From positions 1 to 51,049 of the forward strand of contig JAJXZW010000014.1 of NCBI GenBank assembly GCA_021779855.1: DNA of 51,049 nucleotides, read 5' to 3'. Shown here piece by piece: positions 13,939 to 21,722 of this stretch. Made by a program: the position numbers and the translations under genes. Within the stretch, counting starts at the first letter, position 1; every line of letters starts with the position of its first letter. Under the pieces are notes generated by a model that ran no database searches, had not been told where the DNA came from, and saw only the letters and a list, made by a program, of their open reading frames with translations. The DNA is from Actinomycetes bacterium. GTDB lineage: Bacteria > Actinomycetota > Acidimicrobiia > Acidimicrobiales > RAAP-2.

Positions 13939-14034
13939 GGGTGACCACGCTAGGTGGCCGCCCGCGGGCGCCTGTGAGGCTAGAGGTCACGAGAGGCCCG
14001 CGAATGTCTGCCCCCGGGGAAGTTCGTAGGGTCG

Positions 14035-14487
14035 TTACGACTCCGGGTCGACCGGCTCGAGCACGACGAGGGGGATCTCGCGCGCGGCGCGGCGCCGGTA
14101 GGCCCCGTAGGGGCGATAGCGCGCGACGACCCGCGGCCACACCCCGGCGGCCTCGTCGGGCCCCGCGATCCGGGCCCGCATCGGCCGGCGCACGCCCTCG
14201 AGGGTGACGGCGACCTCGGGTTGGGCGACGACGTTCCTGAGCCACTGGGGGTCCCGGTCGTCGCCGCCCTTGGAGGCGACCACGACCAGGGTGTCGCCGT
14301 CGCGCACCGGCACGGTGAGGTGCGTCGTGCGCGCCCGCCCCGTGCGCACCCCGGTCGTGTGCAGCTCGATCACGTCCATGCCGAGGGCCCGGCGTCCGAG
14401 GCGCCCTCGGCTGAGACGGACGACGCCCCCGTGGAACCGGTTGAGCATCCGGAACCCCTCGTCGCGGAGGCGAGCGGGCACGCGCAC
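14035..14487 (-). CDS. Deazaflavin (F420)-dependent nitroreductase family protein
   Basis: 150 residues from GTG 14487. It matches the Ddn/nitroreductase-quinone reductase family: MDVIELHTTGVRTGRARTTHLTVPVRDGDTLVVVASKGGDDRDPQWLRNVVAQPEVAVTLEG, with the K-G-G-x-x-x-x-P-x-W-x-x-N core that binds coenzyme F420. Members use reduced F420 to reduce quinones or nitro compounds, implying that the organism makes F420. It forms a divergent pair with the gene at 14532; the 44-bp gap contains a -10 box for each gene, both 6 nt from the start codon. Confidence 0.85.
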   Translation of the reverse strand: MRVPARLRDEGFRMLNRFHGGVVRLSRGRLGRRALGMDVIELHTTGVRTGRARTTHLTVPVRDGDTLVVVASKGGDDRDPQWLRNVVAQPEVAVTLEGVRRPMRARIAGPDEAAGVWPRVVARYRPYGAYRRRAAREIPLVVLEPVDPES

Positions 14488-14493
14488 GCGCCG

Positions 14494-14499
14494 ACCCTA
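14494..14499 (-). promoter_or_regulatory. -10 hexamer TAGGGT, leaderless-type (divergent pair, left gene)
   Basis: TAGGGT on the minus strand is followed by CGGCGC and the GTG at 14487. Confidence 0.5.
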
Positions 14500-14519
14500 C
14501 CAACCACCCTGGTACGGCG

Positions 14520-14525
14520 TAGGCT
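14520..14525 (+). promoter_or_regulatory. -10 hexamer TAGGCT, leaderless-type (divergent pair, right gene)
   Basis: TAGGCT is followed by CCGGCC and the GTG at 14532. The two divergent -10 boxes are only 20 bp apart. Confidence 0.5.
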
Positions 14526-14531
14526 CCGGCC

Positions 14532-14882
14532 GTGGCCGACACGTACGCCGATCCGCGCGTCGAGTGCACCGCGAGCGCGGTGCGGATCCACGCCTACTAC
14601 TTCCCCGGGGGCACGAAGTCGATCGCCTACGGGTCGATCCGTGGCGTGACCCGGGTCGACCTCGGTCTCGCCCGGGGCCGGGCGCGGATCTGGGGGACGG
14701 CGAATCCCCGCTACTGGGCCAACCTCGACCCCGGCCGCCCGCGCAAGAAGGTGGGCTTCGTGCTCGACCTCGGCCGGGCCGTGCGGCCCCTCGTCACCCC
14801 GGACGACCCCGCGGCCTTCGAGGCGGCACTGCGCGCGCACACCTCGATCGAGCCGACCGAGGGCACCGCACCGGTCATCTAG
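14532..14882 (+). CDS. Conserved hypothetical protein, possible PH-like domain
   Basis: 116 residues from GTG 14532. Alternating short strands (VECTASAVRIHAYYFPGGTKSIAYGSIRGVTRVDLGLARGRARIWGT) and a final helix (DPAAFEAALRAH) resemble bacterial PH-like domains, with a conserved-looking W-G-x-x-x-x-R-Y-W-x-N. There is no signal peptide or membrane helix. Similar small proteins in actinobacteria are uncharacterised. The stop overlaps the convergent membrane-protein gene by 4 nt. Confidence 0.55.
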   Translation: MADTYADPRVECTASAVRIHAYYFPGGTKSIAYGSIRGVTRVDLGLARGRARIWGTANPRYWANLDPGRPRKKVGFVLDLGRAVRPLVTPDDPAAFEAALRAHTSIEPTEGTAPVI

Positions 14883-15445
14883 GCCGCGTCGGCCACGCCG
14901 ACCCGCTGGGCGAGGACGGTCGCCTCCACGCTGAAGGCGACGCTCGTCGCGACCTGGGCGAGAAAGAGCAGGTGCCACGCGCCGATGAGGGTGAGGAGGC
15001 CCACCGCGAGGCCCCCGAGGTGCAGCGCGAGCACGGGCGCCAGGCGCCGCTCGTGCGCGAGGGCCACCACGCCGAGAGCGAACGAGACGACCATGGTGAC
15101 GATCCCGGTGGCGTCGTGGAGGTCCTTCAGGCCCGGGTCGACGTGGTAGGGGAAGGTCGTCACGAGGGCCGCGCCGTAGCAGAGGGCGCACGCGACGAAG
15201 GCGCCGGCGTAGGGGCGGTGAACGCGCAGCGCGGCCCGGGCCAGACCGATGACCGAGCCGACGAAGGCGACGCTGTAGGGAACGACCGTGGTGGCGTGGA
15301 CCCCGAAGTTGCTCACCCCGACCTCGCTGGCCTTGAGCACCAGGTGGGGGGCGAGGGCCACGCAGACGAGCAGGCCCCCGACGAAGGCCGACTGTCCCCA
15401 GACGACCGACCGGGCGGCCGTCGTGAGCCGGTGGGGGCGGGCCAT
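14879..15445 (-). CDS. Multi-pass membrane protein, DUF998-like
   Basis: 188 residues with about six hydrophobic helices (for example GQSAFVGGLLVCVALAPHLV, VVPYSVAFVGSVIGLARAAL, AGAFVACALCYGAALVTTFPYH, IVTMVVSFALGVVALA). The arrangement and the central TFPYHVDPGLKDLHDATGI recall the DUF998 group of membrane proteins of unknown function. ATG 15445 with TAGCCT 7 nt upstream. No catalytic residues are evident and the genomic neighbours do not point to a role. Confidence 0.6.
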   Translation of the reverse strand: MARPHRLTTAARSVVWGQSAFVGGLLVCVALAPHLVLKASEVGVSNFGVHATTVVPYSVAFVGSVIGLARAALRVHRPYAGAFVACALCYGAALVTTFPYHVDPGLKDLHDATGIVTMVVSFALGVVALAHERRLAPVLALHLGGLAVGLLTLIGAWHLLFLAQVATSVAFSVEATVLAQRVGVADAA

Positions 15446-15486
15446 CGGGGTCAGGCTAGGCGTGCGGGGTCAACGGGGCCGGACGC

Positions 15487-15492
15487 TAGGGT
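15487..15492 (+). promoter_or_regulatory. -10 hexamer TAGGGT upstream of the Grx-TrxR gene
   Basis: TAGGGT lies 32 nt upstream of the GTG at 15525, and AAGGAGG is at 15513-15519. Unlike most genes here, this gene would have a leader and a clear ribosome binding site. Confidence 0.4.
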
Positions 15493-15524
15493 GGCGTCCC
15501 AATCACCGGGCCAAGGAGGGCCAC

Positions 15525-16733
15525 GTGGACGTCGCGAGTGAGTCGATCACCGTCATCGGGGCGAACTGGTGCCCGGACTGTCGGCGCGCGAAGGCCTTCC
15601 TCGGCGAACAGCGGGTGCCCTTCGAGTGGGTCGACCTCGAAGTGCGTCCCGAGATGACGGCCGTCGTCGAGAGCTACAACCACGGCGCGCGCGTGATCCC
15701 GACCATCGTCTTCCCCGACGGGTCCTACCTCTCCGAGCCGAGCAACGACGAGCTGGCCGACAAGCTGGGTCTCGCGCGCTCGGCGCGCTCGACCCACTAC
15801 GACCTCGTCGTGGTGGGCGGGGGACCGACCGGGCTCACCGCCGCGATCTACGCCGCGCGAGAGAACGAGCGCGTGCTCATCGTCGAGAAGTCGGCCGTGG
15901 GGGGCCAGGCCGGGATCACCGAGCGGCTCGACAACTACCCGGGCTTCCCTGACGGGGTCGCCGGCCACGAGCTCGCCGAGCGGATGCGTCGCCAGGCCGA
16001 GCGCTACGGGGTCGAGATCCTCCAGGCCGTCGCGGTGGCCTCGATCGCCCCCGACGGGCGCGAGCTGGCGGTGGCGACCTCGACCGGCGACGTCTGCCGG
16101 GCCCCGGCGGCGCTGGTGGCGACGGGTTCGCTGTACCGGCGCACGGGGGCCGACGGCGAGGCCGACCTCATCGGCGCCGGCATCCACTTCTGCGCGACCT
16201 GCGACGGCCCGTTCTACCGCGGCGTCGACGAGGTCGTCGTGGTCGGCGGGGGCAACAGCGGGCTCGAGGAGGGCCTCTTCCTCACCCAGTTCGCCCAGCA
16301 CGTGACCGTGGTCGAGTTCACCGAGAGCCTGGCCGCGAGCCGGTTGCTGCAGGATAAGGTGCGCGCGCACCCCCGGATGACCGTCGTGACCAACACGGCG
16401 GTCGCCGGCTTCGTCGCGGGCGAGACGCACAAGCTCAAGAGCGTCGTGCTCGAGGACCGCGCGACCGGCGCCCGGCGCGACCACCCGGCCTCGGGGGCCT
16501 TCGTCTTCATCGGGCTCGACCCGAACACGTCGTTCCTCGCCGGCGCGATCGACCTCGACGAGCGGGGCTTCGTGGTGACCGACGAGCAGTTCCGCACCTC
16601 GATGCCGGGCGTCTTCGCGGCGGGCGACGTGCGTCGGGGCTCGACCAAACAGCTGGCCTCCGCGGTGGGCGAGGGGGCGGCCGCGGCGATCCAGATCCGC
16701 TACCACCTCGACAAGGTCGAGGCCGCCCGCTAG
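15525..16733 (+). CDS. Glutaredoxin-thioredoxin reductase fusion protein
   Basis: 402 residues from GTG 15525, preceded by AAGGAGG. Residues 1-85 form a glutaredoxin-like thioredoxin fold with C16-P-D-C19 and the cis-proline loop RVIPTIVF. Residues 92-402 are a low-molecular-weight thioredoxin reductase: FAD motif VVVGGGPTGLTAA (95-107), redox pair CATC (223-226), NADPH motif GGGNSG (241-246) and the C-terminal FAD motif GVFAAGDVRRGSTKQLASAVGEGA. The fusion would pass electrons from NADPH through the flavoenzyme to an attached dithiol domain. Fusions of this type are known in actinobacteria; the final substrate is unknown. Its stop overlaps the convergent gene by 4 nt. Confidence 0.85.
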   Translation: MDVASESITVIGANWCPDCRRAKAFLGEQRVPFEWVDLEVRPEMTAVVESYNHGARVIPTIVFPDGSYLSEPSNDELADKLGLARSARSTHYDLVVVGGGPTGLTAAIYAARENERVLIVEKSAVGGQAGITERLDNYPGFPDGVAGHELAERMRRQAERYGVEILQAVAVASIAPDGRELAVATSTGDVCRAPAALVATGSLYRRTGADGEADLIGAGIHFCATCDGPFYRGVDEVVVVGGGNSGLEEGLFLTQFAQHVTVVEFTESLAASRLLQDKVRAHPRMTVVTNTAVAGFVAGETHKLKSVVLEDRATGARRDHPASGAFVFIGLDPNTSFLAGAIDLDERGFVVTDEQFRTSMPGVFAAGDVRRGSTKQLASAVGEGAAAAIQIRYHLDKVEAAR

Positions 16734-17452
16734 GCCAGTTCCAGCTCGACGGTCGTCCCGGCGGGCCACTGCTCGCGGTGCGCGGCGTTGAGGCGCCACA
16801 CGCTCGCGCGTCCCTCGACGCGCCACGCGCTCGGACCGCCTACGAGGGCCGTCTCCTCGTCGATGCCGAGCACGGTGACGGCGTCCTCGCGGGGCAGGAC
16901 CATCCGGGTGAGGAAGTCCGGGACCCACCGGCCGAAGGCGTCGAAGTGGGGGATCACCCCGAGCCGGCCGAACAGGGAGAGGCCGGCCGTCGAGGCGCGC
17001 TGCGGGTGGCGGATCGAGGGGATCCACGCCCCGAGCGCCATGGCGCCGGCGCTGCAGCCGGCGAGCGCCGCGCCGTCGCGCCAGGCTGCTTGGATGGCTC
17101 GCCAGACCAGGGTGTCGCGCAGCGTGTCGGCGAGGAAGGTGGGGTCGCCGCCCGACAGGTAGACGAGCCCGGCACCCTCGACGAGCGCCGCCATGGCCGG
17201 GTCCTGGGCGTCGGCGCGGCTCGCCACGGGCACGATCACGGCCTCGACGCCGAGGCGCTCGGCCTGGGCCCGTCCGAGGTCGTGCCAGTGCGCGACGACC
17301 TCGGGGCCGTCGGGCACGGCGGCGGTGGCGAGCTGCACGTAGCGCGCGGGCCGGCCCTCGAGCAGGCCGCCCTCCACGGCGGCCATCTGGGGCAGGTACT
17401 CGCCCGAGCCGACGAGGGCGACGGGTCCCGGCGCTGCGTTCGACTCGGTCAC
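16730..17452 (-). CDS. Peptidase S51 / cyanophycinase-like protein
   Basis: 240 residues from GTG 17452, with GGGAGGGG upstream as ribosome binding site. It has the class I glutamine-amidotransferase-like fold of family S51: VALVGSGEYLPQM, VYLSGGDPTFLADTL (the GG-[DN] oxyanion loop), the nucleophile elbow GCSAGAMALG, a conserved PHFDAFGRW, and VLGIDEETALV (catalytic Glu/His region). S51 members include cyanophycinase and alpha-aspartyl dipeptidase. No cyanophycin synthetase gene is seen in the window, so a dipeptidase or unknown peptidase is equally possible. Placed between convergent trxB-like and divergent membrane phosphatase genes. Confidence 0.75.
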   Translation of the reverse strand: MTESNAAPGPVALVGSGEYLPQMAAVEGGLLEGRPARYVQLATAAVPDGPEVVAHWHDLGRAQAERLGVEAVIVPVASRADAQDPAMAALVEGAGLVYLSGGDPTFLADTLRDTLVWRAIQAAWRDGAALAGCSAGAMALGAWIPSIRHPQRASTAGLSLFGRLGVIPHFDAFGRWVPDFLTRMVLPREDAVTVLGIDEETALVGGPSAWRVEGRASVWRLNAAHREQWPAGTTVELELA

Positions 17453-17484
17453 GTCCCCTCCCGACGTCACGCTAGGGCGGCGGG

Positions 17485-17964
17485 TCAGCCGTAGGCGCGG
17501 GCGTTGCGCCGGTTCACGACGGCGAGCACCAGGTAGTAGCCGACGACGGCGCCGACGAGCCCGAAGACGAGCCCCCCGGCGATGTCGAGCGGCGAGTGGA
17601 TGTGCGCGGCGACGCGCGCCCAGCTCACGAGGAGGGCGTTGACGAAGAGCACGATGGCGAGGCGCTTCGACCACGCCCACAGGACGAAGGCCAGGAAGAA
17701 GGTGAGCAGCGCGTGGTCCGAGGGGAAGCCGTTGTCGGCGGCGTGGGGGATGATCGGGGTAATGTGGTCGCGGACGAAGGGCCGCGTGTCGTAGAAGACC
17801 TTGCCGCCGATCAGCATGAGGGCCCCGCCGACCGCGCCGCCCACCACGAGGGTGGCCGCGAGCGTGATCTTGGTCGAACGCGAACCGAGCAGCCAGTAGA
17901 GCGCCACGAGCACCACGCTGATGACGAAGAAGTACTCGCCCACGAGGCGGATGACCGTGTGCAC
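17485..17964 (-). CDS. PAP2-family membrane phosphatase
   Basis: 159 residues from GTG 17964, with TAGACT 7 nt upstream. Four to five membrane helices. The three PAP2 motifs are complete: K-x6-RP (GKVFYDTRPF), PSDH (GFPSDHALL), and the third motif in SWARVAAHIHSPLDIAGG, where R and H are present. Likely role: membrane lipid pyrophosphate phosphatase such as undecaprenyl-diphosphatase, recycling the cell-wall lipid carrier at the outer face of the membrane; phosphatidic acid phosphatase is the alternative. Confidence 0.8.
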   Translation of the reverse strand: MHTVIRLVGEYFFVISVVLVALYWLLGSRSTKITLAATLVVGGAVGGALMLIGGKVFYDTRPFVRDHITPIIPHAADNGFPSDHALLTFFLAFVLWAWSKRLAIVLFVNALLVSWARVAAHIHSPLDIAGGLVFGLVGAVVGYYLVLAVVNRRNARAYG

Positions 17965-18010
17965 CCCGTGGAGTCTAGGGCCGGGCCTGAGCCGAGGCCG
18001 GCCGCCTGGC

Positions 18011-18016
18011 TAGCCT
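18011..18016 (+). promoter_or_regulatory. -10 hexamer TAGCCT, leaderless-type
   Basis: TAGCCT is followed by CGAGGG and the GTG at 18023. Confidence 0.5.
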
Positions 18017-18022
18017 CGAGGG

Positions 18023-18373
18023 GTGCGACGGTGGTGGTGGCTCCTCGATCTCGTGGTGGTCCTCGCGTTCGTGGCGATCGGGCGGGCCTCGCACCACCAC
18101 GGCGAAACGGTGAAGGGCCTCGTCGCCACGGCCTGGCCGTTCGTGCTCGGGCTGGGTGCGGGGTGGCTGGTGGTCGCCGTGCGCGGACGCACCGGGGAGC
18201 GCGTCGCCGACGGCGCCCTGGTGCTCGTCACGATGGTCGTGGTCGGGATGACCCTGCGGGTGCTCGTCGGCCAGGGGACGGCCGCGGCCTTCGTCGTCGT
18301 CACGCTCGCCTTCAACGGGGTCTTCATGCTCGGCGGGCGCGCCCTCTGGCCCCGCGTGGCGCGACAGGCCTAG
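18023..18373 (+). CDS. DUF3054 family membrane protein
   Basis: 116 residues, four predicted helices. The sequence pattern LLDLVVVLAFVAIGRASHHHGETVKGLVATAWPFVLGLGAGWLVV, then VVVGMTLRVLVGQGTAAAFVVVTLAFNGVFMLGGR matches DUF3054, a family confined largely to actinobacteria and haloarchaea and without known function. The conserved GRxSH, TAWPF and GxxLRxxxGQGTA blocks are all present. Leaderless start at GTG 18023. No operon partner is evident, though a sugar kinase follows 43 bp later. Confidence 0.85.
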   Translation: MRRWWWLLDLVVVLAFVAIGRASHHHGETVKGLVATAWPFVLGLGAGWLVVAVRGRTGERVADGALVLVTMVVVGMTLRVLVGQGTAAAFVVVTLAFNGVFMLGGRALWPRVARQA

Positions 18374-18416
18374 TACCGACCCGAACGGCGCGGTCGGCCT
18401 CGGTAGGGTGGGTCCG

Positions 18417-19343
18417 ATGCCGACGACCGGGCCGCGGCTGCTGTGTTGCGACACCGTGCTGGTCGACGTCGTGCTCGCGGTCTCGAGGATCCCCGAGCGC
18501 GCCGGGGACGTGCGCGCCGCCGACCAGCTGGTCACCACCGGCGGGGGGTTCAACGCGATGTCGGCCGCCGCGCGCTTCGGCCAGCGCGTCGTGTACGCCG
18601 GGCTCCTCGGCACGGGACCCTTCGCCGACCTGGCCGCGGCCGACCTCGCCCGGGAGGGGATCGCGGCGCCGCTCGAGCGCCCGGGGGATCTCGACACCGG
18701 GATCTGCGTCGTGCTCGTCGAGCCCGACGGCGAGCGCACCTTCGTCACGGCCGCCGGCGCCGAGGGCCGGCTGCGCCGTCGCGACCTCGTCGCCCTGGGC
18801 GCCGCGGCCGGCGACGTCGTGCTCGTTTCGGGCTACAACGTGATGTACCCCGGCGAGGCCGAGGTCTACCTCGACTGGCTCGCGACGCTCGACGAGGGGG
18901 TCGGGGTCGCGTTCGACCCGGCGACGCGTATCGCCGACGTGCCCGCGGCCCACCTCGAGGCCGCCCTGGCGCGCGCCGACTGGCTCCTGTGCAACGCGAG
19001 CGAGGCGCGGGCCCTCTCGGGCGAGGCCGACCCCATGGTCGCCGCCTCGTCGCTCGCTCGCCCGGGCCTCGCGATCGTGGTGCGCGACGGGCCCCGCGGC
19101 TGCGTCGTCGCCCTGCGACCCGGCGGCGCCGTCGCCGTCGAGGGCGTCGCGGTCGAGGCCCTCGACACCAACGGGGCCGGCGACGTCCACAACGGGGTCT
19201 TCCTCGCCGAGCTGGTCGCCGGCTCCCCGCCCGCCACCGCCGCGCGGTGGGCGAACGCCGCCGCGGCCGTGGCCGTCACCCGACGCGGCCCGGCGACCGG
19301 TCCCACGAGGGCCGAGGTGGAGAGGCTCCTCGGGGCGGGCTAG
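18417..19343 (+). CDS. PfkB-family carbohydrate kinase
   Basis: 308 residues from ATG 18417 (TAGGGT lies 7 nt upstream; an in-frame GTG at 18408 overlaps that box and is excluded). Ribokinase-fold features: DTVLVDVVLAVSRIP at the start, substrate-binding GGGFNAMSAAARFG, and the C-terminal ATP/catalytic loop DTNGAGDVHNGVF with the catalytic Asp. The substrate cannot be named; DTNGAGD replaces the commoner DTTGAGD. The stop overlaps the convergent hydrolase gene by 4 nt. Confidence 0.8.
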   Translation: MPTTGPRLLCCDTVLVDVVLAVSRIPERAGDVRAADQLVTTGGGFNAMSAAARFGQRVVYAGLLGTGPFADLAAADLAREGIAAPLERPGDLDTGICVVLVEPDGERTFVTAAGAEGRLRRRDLVALGAAAGDVVLVSGYNVMYPGEAEVYLDWLATLDEGVGVAFDPATRIADVPAAHLEAALARADWLLCNASEARALSGEADPMVAASSLARPGLAIVVRDGPRGCVVALRPGGAVAVEGVAVEALDTNGAGDVHNGVFLAELVAGSPPATAARWANAAAAVAVTRRGPATGPTRAEVERLLGAG

Positions 19344-20242
19344 CGGTCGTGGGCGGCGAGGAACGCGCCCACGACCTCCATGTAGCGCGAGCGCTCCTCG
19401 ACGAAGGGCATGTGGCTCGACTCCTCGAACACCTCCCAGCGCACGTCGGGGATCGCGTCGAAGAAGGGCTGGACGACGAGGGGGGTGGCCTCGTCGTGAC
19501 GCCCCGAGACGAGCAGGGTCGGCACGTCGATGAGTCCCGCGCGCTCGACGATCGACCAGTCGCGCAGGGTGCCCAGGCAGTGGAACTCGTTCGGGCCGTT
19601 CATCGTGTGGTAGACGGTCGGGTCCTGGCCGATCTGGTCGAAGGAGTGCTGCACCTCGGGCGGGTAGGGGCGGACCCGGCAGACGTGGCGGCCGTAGTAA
19701 GCCTCCGTCGCGGCCAGGTACTCGGGGTCGTCGTAGGTCCCGTCCGCCTCGTGGCGCTCGAGGGCCTCGCGGACCCCGTCGGGCAGCAGTGCGCGCAGGC
19801 CGTCGGCGGCCTCGCTCCACAGCGCCATCGACGCCGGCGAGTTGGAGATCACCAGCGAGCGCAGCCCGGCGGGCCGGCGCACCGCGTGCTCGGCCGCGAG
19901 CATCCCGCCCCAGGACTGGCCGAGGAGGTGGTAGCCCTCGGCGAGCCCGAGCCGGCCGAGGAGGTTGTCGAGCTCGTCGAGGAAGAGCTCGACGGTCCAG
20001 AAGTCGCCACCCCGGTCGGGCAGGTGGGTCGACCGGCCGCAGCCGAGCTGGTCGTAGTGGACGACGGCCCGATCTCCCGCGGCGAGGTCGGTCAGGCTGA
20101 GGATGTAGTCGTGGCTCGCGCCGGGGCCGCCGTGCAGGGTGACGAGCGGGGTCCGCGCGCCCGAGACTTCGCCGGTCACCTGGTACCACGTCGACCAGCC
20201 CCGGAAGTCGAGCGTGCCGGTGGTCGTGGGCAGGTCGGGCAC
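19340..20242 (-). CDS. Proline iminopeptidase-like alpha/beta hydrolase
   Basis: 300 residues from GTG 20242. Alpha/beta hydrolase of the proline-specific peptidase (S33) type: oxyanion motif LHGGPGASHDY, YDQLGCGRST, nucleophile elbow GQSWGGMLA, a cap with GPNEFHCLGTLRDWS, Asp in SGRHDEATP and catalytic His in EESSHMPFVEE. It would remove N-terminal proline from peptides or act on amides. TATACT lies exactly 6 nt upstream of the GTG, so it appears to have its own leaderless promoter inside the 3' part of trmO. Confidence 0.85.
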   Translation of the reverse strand: MPDLPTTTGTLDFRGWSTWYQVTGEVSGARTPLVTLHGGPGASHDYILSLTDLAAGDRAVVHYDQLGCGRSTHLPDRGGDFWTVELFLDELDNLLGRLGLAEGYHLLGQSWGGMLAAEHAVRRPAGLRSLVISNSPASMALWSEAADGLRALLPDGVREALERHEADGTYDDPEYLAATEAYYGRHVCRVRPYPPEVQHSFDQIGQDPTVYHTMNGPNEFHCLGTLRDWSIVERAGLIDVPTLLVSGRHDEATPLVVQPFFDAIPDVRWEVFEESSHMPFVEERSRYMEVVGAFLAAHDR

Positions 20243-20248
20243 GGGCGA

Positions 20249-20254
20249 AGTATA
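20249..20254 (-). promoter_or_regulatory. -10 hexamer TATACT, leaderless-type
   Basis: On the minus strand TATACT is followed by TCGCCC and the GTG of the hydrolase at 20242. Confidence 0.5.
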
Positions 20255-20258
20255 GGGA

Positions 20259-20729
20259 GCCGGTCGGCGCCTCGTAGTAGTCGACGCCGAGATCGTCGCT
20301 CCAGCGCGGGGCCCGCAGCGCCCCGCGCGGGCCGAGCCACGCGTAGACCGGCTTGATGTCGAGGACCGGGGTCCCCTCGACGAGGTCGAGGCCCTCGACC
20401 AGGAGCTCCCGCGGTGCGACGCGCACGATCCGCGCGACCGAGACCAGCAGGCGGTTCGGCCGGTCCTTGTTGCGCTGGGCGAAGACCCCCACCTCGGGCC
20501 ACGCGGGGTTGCCCCGGGGACGTCGGCGCCAGGGCGCCGGGGGGACGTCGCTCGCCCGGTCGGCGAGGGCGACGACCTCGACGTGGGAGAAGTCCTCGAG
20601 GCCCGCCAGGGCGTCGTCGGGGACCTCGGGGGCGAGCTCGAGGGTGGCGCGGACCTCGCCCCACCCGTCGTCGGCGACTTCGGTCCGGCCGCCCGTGACC
20701 CGGGCGACGGGGCGCCGCTCGTAGGGCAC
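20259..20729 (-). CDS. trmO: TrmO/TsaA-family tRNA methyltransferase (own stop codon missing)
   Basis: The conserved TrmO region is about 157 residues: YERRPVARVTG, LAGLEDFSHVEVVALADRA, VGVFAQRNKDRPNRLLVSVARI and LDLVEGTPVLDIKPVYAWLGP. TrmO uses S-adenosylmethionine to methylate N6-threonylcarbamoyladenosine in tRNA. GTG 20729 fits a leaderless start (TAGGGT 7 nt upstream). Coordinates end where similarity ends; in this frame no stop occurs until 18324, which would add more than 640 residues overlapping the whole hydrolase and kinase genes. Another frame stops at 20176. A frameshift or stop loss near 20260 is the simplest reading. Confidence 0.7.
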
Positions 20730-20788
20730 GCCCGTCACCCTAGGCCCGGGTCCCGGGCGGGGCCTGGGTAACGTGCTCTGCGGGAACC

Positions 20789-21379
20789 ATGGCCGAGCTC
20801 ACCTTCACCTACGGCACGATGGCGGCCGGCAAGTCGACCCTGGCGCTGCAGCTGTGCTGGCAGCTGCGCCAGGGGCGCGACGACGTGGCCCTGTGGACCT
20901 TCGGCGACCGCAGCGCCGAGGGCATGGTCACCAGCCGCATCGGCATCGAGGCGGCGGCCGAGGCCGTCGCTCCCGGCGCGAGCCTGGAGGCGCCCATCGC
21001 CGAGCTCCTGGGCCGGGGCGTCGCGGTCCTCGTGATCGACGAGGCCCAGTTCGCCACGGTCGACCAGGTGGATGACCTCGCCGTGCTGGTGGACGAGCAC
21101 GGGGTCGACGTGCACGCCTTCGGGCTGGCGGCCGACTTCCTCCTCAACGTCTTCCCGGCCTCGGCCCGGCTCATCGCGATCGCCGACTGGGCCCACGAGC
21201 TCCCGCTCACCTCGACCTGCTGGTGCGGTCAGAAGGGGCGCTGCAACGCCCGCGTCGTCGACGGGGTCGTCGCGCGCGAGGGCTCCCAGTTCGTCACCGG
21301 CGACGTGGCGACGGGGGCCGTGCACTACCAGGTGCTGTGCCGCACCCACTACCGGCGCGGCGAGCTCGGCCCGGGCTGA
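20789..21379 (+). CDS. tdk: Thymidine kinase (type II)
   Basis: 196 residues from ATG 20789. Cytosolic enzyme that phosphorylates thymidine with ATP in the salvage pathway. Seen: P-loop GTMAAGKS (9-16), Walker B VLVIDEAQF (80-88), the lasso-domain zinc ligands CWCGQKGRCNARVV and a late CRTHY, and GSQFVTGD before the C-terminus. Full family length. A -10-like TAACGT lies 14 nt upstream of the start. It is followed by a small zinc-ribbon gene on the same strand. Confidence 0.9.
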   Translation: MAELTFTYGTMAAGKSTLALQLCWQLRQGRDDVALWTFGDRSAEGMVTSRIGIEAAAEAVAPGASLEAPIAELLGRGVAVLVIDEAQFATVDQVDDLAVLVDEHGVDVHAFGLAADFLLNVFPASARLIAIADWAHELPLTSTCWCGQKGRCNARVVDGVVAREGSQFVTGDVATGAVHYQVLCRTHYRRGELGPG

Positions 21380-21408
21380 GCATCCGCGGCTCCGCCGCGC
21401 CGACCTGG

Positions 21409-21414
21409 CACACT
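21409..21414 (+). promoter_or_regulatory. -10 hexamer CACACT, leaderless-type
   Basis: CACACT is followed by TCCCCG and the GTG of the zinc-ribbon gene at 21421. Confidence 0.4.
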
Positions 21415-21420
21415 TCCCCG

Positions 21421-21573
21421 GTGACCGCCGAGGACCGCTCACCCGAACCCGAGGCCGGCGCGAGCCGCTTCGCGGTCTTCGCCGAGTGCCCGCACTGCGG
21501 CGGCGCGCTCGCCCCCGAGCACGCCCACTACCGCTGTGGCTCGTGCGGCTGGCGCGACTCCTGCTGCGACTAG
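21421..21573 (+). CDS. 50-residue zinc-ribbon protein
   Basis: 50 residues from GTG 21421. The C-terminal half, ECPHCGGALAPEHAHYRCGSCGWRDSCCD, has two CxxC knuckles spaced for a zinc ribbon and ends in a cysteine pair. The N-terminal half is acidic and unstructured. The upstream frame is open toward the tdk gene, but the leaderless promoter spacing supports a start at 21421. Function unknown; similar micro-proteins often bind nucleic acid or act as adaptors. Confidence 0.6.
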   Translation: MTAEDRSPEPEAGASRFAVFAECPHCGGALAPEHAHYRCGSCGWRDSCCD

Positions 21574-21596
21574 GCGACGCGCCGACTTCCAGAACT

Positions 21597-21651
21597 TTTC
21601 ACCTGGCCCGTCCTTGGGCTTCACGAGGCGTTTACCTCCACTTCCTAAGTT
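21597..21651 (+). promoter_or_regulatory. PHO-box-like repeats and -10 upstream of pstS
   Basis: TTTCACC (21597), CTTCACG (21619) and GTTTACC (21630) lie in 11-bp phase (22 and 11 bp apart), resembling the GTTCACC direct repeats bound by PhoP/PhoB response regulators. TAAGTT (21646-21651) is a -10 candidate, with the repeats over the -35 region as expected for an activated promoter. Confidence 0.65.
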
Positions 21652-21722
21652 GCCCGCGGCACAGCGTTCGAGAGTCGAAACGTCGCGTCAATGAGCAACA
21701 GACCTTAGGAGGAAAGCTCAGG

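Noticed and set aside
16730-17452. Firm assignment as cyanophycinase
   Set aside because: No cyanophycin synthetase gene is seen, and S51 peptidases include dipeptidases, so only the family is called.
18324-20242. The 640-codon continuation of the trmO frame as a real C-terminal domain
   Set aside because: The sequence is R/P/G-rich with no motif and overlaps a complete hydrolase and the antisense of a kinase, so I treat only the first part as coding.
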